Positions 57,363-64,000 of a stretch of DNA of 64,000 nucleotides are shown here, in pieces. The notes under the pieces are model-generated. The model worked only from the letters and a program-made list of their open reading frames with translations. It was not told the DNA's origin and made no database searches. The stretch comes from Podospora bellae-mahoneyi (lineage: Eukaryota; Ascomycota; Sordariomycetes; Sordariales; Podosporaceae): assembly GCF_035222275.1 (NCBI RefSeq), contig NC_085881.1, positions 4,278,001 through 4,342,000 on the forward strand, written 5' to 3'. Numbering within the stretch: the stretch's first letter is position 1; each line of letters begins with the position of its first letter. The translations under genes were made by a program, and so were the position numbers.

Positions 57363-58604
57363 AGGGGTCGTCAGGGTCGTCGAGTTCGAGGCGATCGGTA
57401 GGTGAGGTGGGATGCCGGCCATAACTTCATATGCAGCTGGTCGAGTCTTTGATTCCCCCCATTCCTGTTATTCCTGGCTCTCTTATGCGGTCCTTCCTGG
57501 GTCTTCCATCTTTGTCGTGCGCCATCTGACTCTCATACCCTCTTCTCATGATCCTCGGTCTTTCTCTTGTCGTCCATCCTACTTTTCTCATGTCATCACA
57601 TCCTTCAGCCCAAGTCGTCCCGAATCCAGTAAAGGGTATCTCAAATTTCCATAGTGGGCGATCCCAGTTGTCCAGCTCGTCCACAATCCAAACATCACCA
57701 ATCTCCGATGTTGACATAAATTTCCCAACCCCAAGCATGACCAAATCTCAGAGAACAAAGGGAACGGGGACCAGCGTTCTTATAGACAGCCCTCCCCTCC
57801 CCCCCCAGAATCAGCGCGGAATTCATCCGCTCCTCAACTTTTCAGCTCCCCAAGCCAAGACCACTGACGAAGCAGTGGCGCGAGTGAGATCCTGGGGGTA
57901 AAAGTTCAGCTGGGCCAAACAAACCCAGCGTGATTGGCCAACCGTCGTATTCGTGGCGCCCGCCAGCCAGTTGAATAAAACTTCTTGACGACGGCGGGCC
58001 AACTGTCACTTCCTGCCGACGGGGCAGTTTGCAAAAGTATTGAGTGTAAGCTGAAAGATGCCGAAGGCCGAGTATATATGTTGACGGTGAAAAGATGGGA
58101 GCGGAATTCAAGCCGGGAAAGCACACAAGTTGCAGATAGTTTGTAATGGTATGCAAAGGGAAATGAAAGGCAAGAGGTCTCGAGTCAAAAAGACCCAGAG
58201 GCTGAGGCCGTGTCCTGCTTTAATCCCCCTTCTTGGCTTGGACAAACGGCTCCACTATATAACGGACAAGATACCCAAGTTGGGTGAGAACGAGCAACGC
58301 CAGGGAGGGCTATTACATAAAATACCGGTTATGATTTGTTCCTCGAATGCCAGTCATGTCAACTTCTCGAGAAATTCATGAAGATTTGTGCTTTTGTGGA
58401 ATGAATTCCGCATCACGAACCAGCTGAATGTGATTGCATGGTTCTTCACTTCTAGGTACCAAACTGGGCTCTTGGCGACCCTGCTTGGCGACCCTGATCG
58501 TCTTGACGGATCTTGACGATCTTGAAGCTAAGAAAATAGGGTTACTTTGGAAATGCTTCATTTTCGTAGGATTGGATAAGAGGGAGGGTCTTGTTGGATT
58601 GAGG
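57363..58604. other. Intergenic region between the methyltransferase and the pseudogene
   Basis: Contains one doubtful small open frame on the minus strand (57427-57738, listed separately) and short duplications near 58474-58520. No other gene seen. Confidence 0.45.
57427..57738 (-). CDS. Doubtful small ORF, 103 codons
   Basis: A minus-strand frame starting MLGVGKFMSTSEIGDVWIVD with a balanced composition in its first 50 residues (DELDNWDRPLWKFEIPF) and a highly charged second half. A TATAAG motif lies about 40 bases before the ATG on the same strand. No family is recognised. It overlaps the likely 3' UTR of the converging methyltransferase gene. It may be a remnant or chance frame. Confidence 0.22.
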   Translation of the reverse strand: MLGVGKFMSTSEIGDVWIVDELDNWDRPLWKFEIPFTGFGTTWAEGCDDMRKVGWTTRERPRIMRRGYESQMAHDKDGRPRKDRIREPGITGMGGIKDSTSCI

Positions 58605-59476
58605 CTACAAATCAGCAGGCTCAACCCTCCATCCAAAACCCGGGGGGACGTCGCTGTCCAGTATCCTCATCCCGGACGCTACACAGATGTCCATGACGCT
58701 GCGGACAGCGTTTTACCTCATCGACCGTGGCACTGCCATTGAGAGCTCCTCTGAGATGGCCTTTTAGCTGAGGATTGACCCGTGAACTCATCAGCTTTGA
58801 TTGGGGCCAGCGAGACACAGCATCAACCTCACATCTTGTGATATCAATCCAGCAATCATGACATAGGAAGTCTCGATGGGGCCGAGGACATTGGTGTTGC
58901 TGAGAATGTAACCATATACCAGGCGAGCGACGAGGCCGAGGTCTTCGGTTCCTGATCGGTCCATTTGACCCATGACTCTCTTGGTTATTTTACCGTAGAT
59001 GCACTCGAAGAATTCTTGTCCGCGTTCTAGAATCTGGGGATACTGGGGTGTCGTGAATATCAGATGGTCTTCCTTCGGCGAGGGTCCTTGCGGCTCGTCG
59101 AGAAGGTCATCTGGTGCTACTTTCTTGACCTCTAGAAGGGCGTTGATGGTCTGGTGAATCATGAGTGTTGCCACAGATCTAATTTGCCTTAGACTTGGAG
59201 GATACCTTTGTGATACCTGTGACGGCGGCAGTTTTGATCAAGGCCTCACGCATTCATCGTGAGATGTCTCGTTTCTCATCGAAGCTTGGCAGAGTGTCTT
59301 CGCCACTTGGCCATTTTTGACTCAACGCATGCAAGGACACTTTCTGGATTTCATCCGGCCGATTGATTTGTGAAAGTGTTGTAACCGCAATGATGTACCA
59401 GGTATTAGCTGGAAGATTTGGGCGACTTCGAATTGCTGCGAGCAAGGCCGGAGTGATGGAGGGGAGAGTTGCTCAT
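58605..59476 (-). pseudogene. Carboxymuconolactone-decarboxylase-like (AhpD-fold) gene, inactivated
   Basis: Read on the minus strand, the segments follow a fungal CMD-family protein in order: TPALLAAIRSRPNLPANTWY, RPDEIQKVSLHAL, MREALIKTAAVTGITK, an intact 55-nt intron (59216-59162), TINALLEVKK, EFFECIYGKITKRVMGQMDR, DLGLVARLVYGYILSN, then VNPQLKGHLRGALNGSATVD and AVRSVMDICVASGMRI. Lesions are visible. The only nearby ATG (59476) is one base out of frame. A TGA interrupts ISR|MREAL. The last intron after SQD ends ACGG where AG is needed. One extra base shifts the frame after DEVK. CMD-fold proteins are decarboxylases or peroxidase-like enzymes. The first and last lesions need care with intron placement, but together they make function unlikely. 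Confidence 0.8.
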
Positions 59477-59853
59477 GGGTTGGCGTTGAACTTGTAAATG
59501 AAAAATGAATTGATGTGATTGGACCGAGCCCCCTTTTTCTTCAGCTCTTCAGCAAACAGCTGCACCGCCACTCATTCGATGGAATGTAAGTCGGGTGTGG
59601 CTGGTGGCTTGGCAGCGTCACTGTCACAGGTGGTGGTGTGTCGTTCGGCTCGGACATCTGATCCTGGCTCTTTCCATAACGTGGCCAATTGATTACCATA
59701 ATCTCAAGAGCTCTCCAACTGCGGCGGCACCACCATCTTGCGCAAACAACCATGGCGACTTGACTCTTGCGGCCATCTTCGTTATCAATCACCACTTAAT
59801 CGAACAGACATCTCCCGCTTTCTGCGCTCTTGTTGCAAAATAAACCCAACAAG
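59477..59853. promoter_or_regulatory. Promoter region of hrd1
   Basis: 377 bases between the divergent pseudogene and the hrd1 start. No unfolded-protein-response element could be named with confidence. Confidence 0.4.
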
Positions 59854-62605
59854 ATGCGGCTCCAGTGGTACGCAACGGTAGGTTGAACCTCCAGCTCCAC
59901 GACGGGATAAGGAGCTCTCGTGAACTGTGCATATCATCAACATGCTGACTGATGCTGCCAACTACAGGCCTCCATGGCCTCTGCGGCCGCCGTGGTCGCA
60001 TCCGCTTTCTATCAACGTGCCAATTTCTACTCGGCCATGGTCCATCTTGCGCAAAGTAGCATGTCTCTCCTGGTACGTCCCTCTTGTGCCCACTTACACG
60101 CCTTGGGGCTCGTCTGACAGGCCCATTTAGGTTCTCGCAAATCTGGTGTTCGTTGTCTATGGATCTCTTGTGTATGGCTTCCAACGCCTCTGCTTCGGCC
60201 CCCTGCGACCGACCGAAATCGAACAACTCTACGAACGGGGCTGGTTCGCCGTCACCGAAACCTGCCTTGCCATGACCATATTCCGGGACGAACTCGGCCC
60301 CTCCTTTGTGATCATGTTTACCGCGCTCATCACTGGGAAGGTGTGGGGTTGGATCAGTGAAGGTCGCGTCGAAGTGCTGGAGCAACAACCCCCTGCGAAC
60401 CCCCGACTGTTCCATACCAGACTCAGCATCTCTCTGCTGGTCAGTATTCTTTACGACGTCTTCTTGCTCAGCTATGCCGCCACTACCGTCTGGCAACAAG
60501 CCCGCCGTACTGTCATGGTCATGTTCCTATTCGAGTTTGCCGTCCTCACGGTCTGCTCCCTGCACACGACTGGTCGGTATATCCTCTCGCTGGTGGAGCA
60601 ACAGGTCAACAGGATCCAAACGCAACAACGCTTGGAAGAACGCCGTCGCCAGGTTCGAGAGCAGAGGGCCGAAATTCTGAGGCGGAGAGCCGAGGGTACC
60701 GCTGAGGATGATGACGAGGAACTGCCCAACGAGGAAGATGTCGACGAGATGGACATTGAAGTGCCAGGTTGGGAATCCAAGGGGCACTGGATTTTGTCCC
60801 TGGATCTTTTTGCAGGTCAGTGCTTACGACAGCTGCCAAATGCTCTGCTCAACCGCTAACAGTTTACAGACTTTGTCAAGCTTACTCTGTATACCGTCTT
60901 CTTCTGCGCTCTTGTCATCTTTTTCAACTTCCCCATACATATCGTCAGAGACTGGTTCATGACCGCGAGGTCGTTCCTAAAGCGTCTACGAGCCCTCCTC
61001 CGCTATCGACAAGCGCTCAAACACATGGACCAGTATCCCGATGCTACGGTGGAGGATCTTGGCAGAGATGAAACCTGCATCATCTGCAGAGAAGAAATGC
61101 GCCCTTGGGATCCCAACGATACCAACCAAATCGAGAGAACGCGCGCCAAGAAACTTCCATGTGGCCATATCCTGCATTTCGGTTGCCTCAAGAGTTGGTT
61201 GGAGCGTCAACAAGTATGCCCAACCTGCCGTCGTCCTGTCGCACGCGAAGGTCAACAACCTGCGAGGAACGGGGATGCCGTGGTGTTCAGGTTGGGGCTC
61301 GGTTTGCCTCCTGGCCCAAATCAGCCGGCGCAAGCACAGTTTCCACCAAATGGTCAGCCTCCTGCAGGTCAACCACCACAAGGGGGAGCGGCGGGACTTC
61401 AGGGGAACAACAGGAATCGCAACGTCCGGATGTTTAACTTTGGGCCTCTCAGGCTTGGGTTTGCCCAGGGCGGCGTTGAGGAGATCAGAGAGATGGCTCA
61501 GAGAATGGGTATGCCGCCAGATGCTGCTCACCCTGCGCCTCCCGCACCCGCGGCTCCTGCACCGGCTGACAATGCCGCTGTCAACGTCAATACACCTGGT
61601 GCGGGGCTGGATCAAATCCGCGGACAGCTCACTGACCTTAGCACGCGAATCCAGCAAGAGATGGCCAACCTGAACCATGCCGCGCACGAGTTGTATCTTC
61701 TCCAGCACATGGTCAACGAACTGACACGGTTGCGCCAGACGCCTACACAACAAGCTGGTCAGCGACAAGGAATACCTCTTGTTCCAGGTCAAGTTGTTGT
61801 GCCTCCTCAGCCTGTGGCTAACATCCAACATGTAGCTCAGGCACCTGCTCAGGCAGCTGTTCAACCAGGAGTTCAACCGGCAGGCCAACCTGCTACCCAG
61901 TCACCTGTCATGCTGCTAGGCCAACCTTATATTCAGGGACAGCCTCATCCTGCGTTTCAACATCCAGGGGTATTGCAAGCGCAGGTGCATGCATTTTTGC
62001 CGAGGGCCCAGCCTACTATTGGTAGGCTGGGTGCTGAATCAGGAGCGGCTATTCCTGCTGGAAACCCAGATCTTCCCGAGGGTGTGACGATTCCGGCGGG
62101 CTGGTCACTTGTCCCTCTTCAAAGCGCGGAGAACGGGGTGGTAGAACCAAGTCCGCTCTGGGGCCAGCTGCCTGCGAACGCTCTTAGGGATAGGTTGCAG
62201 AACCTTGCTCCAGAGAGGCCAAGATCTTCCTTGTCCAGGGGCACGAGTCCTTTAGGCCGAGACACGACTTCGGTCGCTGGGTATGAGGCCGAATCATCGC
62301 AAACAGCTGAAGCACGTGGTGCTGTGCCATCAGATGCTGCCTCAAATACACAACGAACTGTGTCTCCATCTCACACAGCATCAACAGCCACTTCAGCTGC
62401 TCCAAATTGGGGTGGTCCGGCGCAGCTCTTCGGCGGTCGAACTACCTCCCCTCTGCAAACCGAGGCTGAGGCAGGTAGCAGCAGAGCAGCTTCAAAAAGC
62501 AATGGGTCTGCCGGGCCAAGTGCACAGAACGGCAGCACCAGTAATAGCAAGAGCACCGCCCGGCTGGCTTCGGTGGAGGACGCTGAGAATGAGGAGGATG
62601 AATGA
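59854..62605 (+). CDS. hrd1: ERAD E3 ubiquitin ligase Hrd1 (synoviolin)
   Basis: Four exons (59854-59877, 59968-60072, 60131-60815, 60870-62605; introns 90, 58, 54 nt) give 849 residues. The first exon codes only MRLQWYAT. Hrd1 is the multispanning ER-membrane RING ligase that forms the retrotranslocation channel for misfolded proteins. Family features are [19 protein letters not shown] and [20 protein letters not shown] in the N-terminal helices, then [13 protein letters not shown] cytosolic loop with an acidic, Arg/Gln-rich coiled stretch (about 205-260) interrupts the membrane part. A RING-H2 finger lies at about residues 341-390, from [13 protein letters not shown] to [19 protein letters not shown] and CPTCRRPV. 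The C-terminal 450 residues are Pro/Gln/Ala-rich and probably disordered, longer than yeast Hrd1. The start codon is the one giving the conserved MRLQWYA opening. Confidence 0.96.
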
Positions 62606-63282
62606 ATAAAAAGACAGCCAGGTTACCAGTACAGGAGATACATACATCATCGCAGGCCTTTTGAGGGCAGTTACAGCATTTTGGGGCGTTTAGCGGGTTG
62701 GGAATTTTCTCTACAGACTTGGTCGGTTTCTGTGGACGTTTCGATCCCGTCCACTTGATACTCAGCGCAAGAGCGGGCTTAGAAATACCAAATGCATTTC
62801 CATCTCAGCTGCTTCCTTCTCCGTTACTCTTGCTCTTTCGACTGTGTGCCCGCAAGAAAGTACCACCCTATCGACAAGATAACTGGCACTGTAAGTCGAC
62901 ACATGTTTTATTCCGAACCATGCCTCGAGAAATGTTAATAAACCTCAAACGGTAGTTAATAGGTCTGAAATGAGGGTCAATCGGCCTATTTTCTTATTAA
63001 AAAAAGGAAGGTGTAAGTTGCCGTTATTTTGTCCATGGTGTGTGGGTGGTGCTCACACAAGGCAGGCACATACGTGGGTCTGGCTGTTTAAGAAACCACA
63101 TGCCGGTTTTTTCTTCTTTTGGTTTTGTCTCGAGTTTGCATCATCCGACGACGATCGTCTCGTTATCCATTTGTTTACTCTACTCTGTAGTGCTACCTAC
63201 TATCATTGCTCATCCTTCAAGGACTTTACATACACGCAGCTCAGCAACCATCTTTTCCGCTCCTTCTTCTTCTCCAACACCC
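62606..63282. other. Intergenic region downstream of hrd1
   Basis: 3' flank of hrd1 and probable promoter of the last gene. An AT-rich segment lies at about 62930-63010. No gene seen. Confidence 0.5.
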
Positions 63283-63933
63283 ATGGGGGACCATTCCGTG
63301 AGTCCTGAGGAGAGTGCCGAGGATAGCATACGGCCCGTCGATGATGATGTTCAGATTTTCCGGGGTGGTTGTCCCCATACAATTGCTGCCAACTGTGCAT
63401 TTTCAGCCGACGACGAGGAGGGCTTTTCTTGCGATGAAACGGCGGACGGATCACGGAATCTACCAAAAACACCTGCGGTCGAGCAAAGAGAACAGAAGGA
63501 GATGGCCCGTTTGAACAAGACACCGGCCTTAACGTCCCAGTTTCAGCTAGCTCGAGCAGACCAAGGGGCCCTTCTCGCCCACGACAGGACGTTGGTGTAC
63601 AATCCTGCCTTGTATCATCATCACCAACCCGGCCAAGTGCCAGGATACCATGCTCCTATGCCAGGATACTGCCCTCGTATGCCAGGATACCAAGCACCTC
63701 CGCCACAAGTACCCATGCCAGGATACTACGCTCCTATGTCAGGATACAGAGCACCTCTGGCACAGGCATCTCTCCCAGAATACCAAGCAGCTCAGCCAGA
63801 AGACTACCGCGCCGTGCCGGACCGGGTGCTGGGCGAGCTGGCTGGTCTGCCAGGAGGAGATGACAATCAAATGGATGTCGCTGCCGGCGCGACTCGGAAT
63901 AACGGGTCAGATGCGCCGGTTCACGGCTTTTAG
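63283..63933 (+). CDS. PGY-repeat protein, uncharacterised (window edge)
   Basis: An open frame of 216 residues from the ATG at 63283 (MGDHSVSPEESAEDSIRPVD) to TAG at 63931-63933. The frame is open further upstream to 63040, but that part is less protein-like. The N-terminal half is acidic. Residues about 120-165 hold at least five PGY/SGY units spaced 8-12 residues apart (VPGYHAP, MPGYCPR, MPGYQAP, MPGYYAP, MSGYRAP), a low-complexity Pro/Gly/Tyr array as seen in RNA- or condensate-associated proteins. Directly after the TAG the same frame continues with another MPGY unit to the window end, so the stop may be a splice acceptor (TTTTAG), a readthrough site or a recent mutation. No family is recognised. 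Confidence 0.5.
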   Translation: MGDHSVSPEESAEDSIRPVDDDVQIFRGGCPHTIAANCAFSADDEEGFSCDETADGSRNLPKTPAVEQREQKEMARLNKTPALTSQFQLARADQGALLAHDRTLVYNPALYHHHQPGQVPGYHAPMPGYCPRMPGYQAPPPQVPMPGYYAPMSGYRAPLAQASLPEYQAAQPEDYRAVPDRVLGELAGLPGGDDNQMDVAAGATRNNGSDAPVHGF

Positions 63934-64000
63934 CAAATGCCAGGGTATGTTGCGAGGAGCAACCCTCATGGTCAACCGACGGGCGGGTTTAAGCCCAACT

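Noticed and set aside
58605-59476. RIP as the cause of the CMD pseudogene
   Set aside because: Most lesions are small indels or a splice-site change, the single nonsense codon is in a CpG context, and base composition is not AT-shifted.
1-64000. tRNA, 5S rRNA, CRISPR arrays, transposons, telomere repeats
   Set aside because: I looked by eye for B-box motifs, 5S-like segments, regular spaced repeats, TTAGGG arrays and reverse-transcriptase or transposase motifs on both strands and found none that hold up; a tRNA or RNA-family search program would be decisive.

Overview
The window looks like nuclear DNA of a filamentous ascomycete, most likely a sordariomycete of the Sordariales type. Introns are short (45-103 nt) with GTRNGT-like donors and CTRAC/CTGAY branch sites. 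The genes include a GRG-1/CCG-1 homologue, a questin-oxidase-like protein, a Cdc12/AspC septin and a TFIIIC tau95 subunit. Genes sit on both strands with no operon logic and no biosynthetic cluster. I reconstructed exon joins by hand from splice signals and family continuity; every multi-exon model is a prediction from sequence.

Layout. 1-731 (+): 3' part of a mitochondrial PDK/BCKDK-family kinase. 1641-2978 (-): septin Cdc12. 3478-6180 (+): U3 snoRNP protein Pwp2, divergent from the septin. 6294-7718 (-): questin-oxidase-like (DUF4243) protein. 8494-12286 (-): inositol polyphosphate 5-phosphatase with a beta-propeller. 13601-14167 (+): small one-TM protein built with micro-exons. 14737-16765 (+): CHERP-like CID/SR protein. 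18566-20783 (-): PP2A B56 regulatory subunit. 22371-24844 (+): TFIIIC tau95. About 26060-26551 (-): relic of a cysteine-rich protein gene. 27220-27678 (+): divergent ribosomal protein eL43. 30137-30406 (+): GRG-1/CCG-1. 31141-32031 (+): EBP-type sterol isomerase. 34717-36877 (+): seven-TM protein with a long tail. 36878-51893: 15 kb with no gene I can support. 51894-54371 (+): C2H2 transcription factor with a 540-nt in-frame intron or exitron. 56457-57362 (+): NNT1/EFM7-like methyltransferase. 58605-59476 (-): broken carboxymuconolactone-decarboxylase-like pseudogene. 59854-62605 (+): ERAD ubiquitin ligase Hrd1. 63283-63933 (+): PGY-repeat protein at the window edge.

The conserved genes are independent housekeeping functions: ribosome biogenesis (Pwp2, eL43), tRNA/5S transcription (tau95), septum formation (Cdc12), phosphatase control (B56), ERAD (Hrd1), phosphoinositide turnover and splicing. 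I see no obvious multi-gene defence or mobile system, no tRNA, no 5S rRNA and no transposon. The most interesting items are the stop-free, multiple-of-three 540-nt intron in the C2H2 regulator, the 15-kb gene-free tract upstream of it, the divergent eL43 with unusual AAAG acceptors, two decaying genes, and the 9/14/26-nt exons of the small membrane protein.
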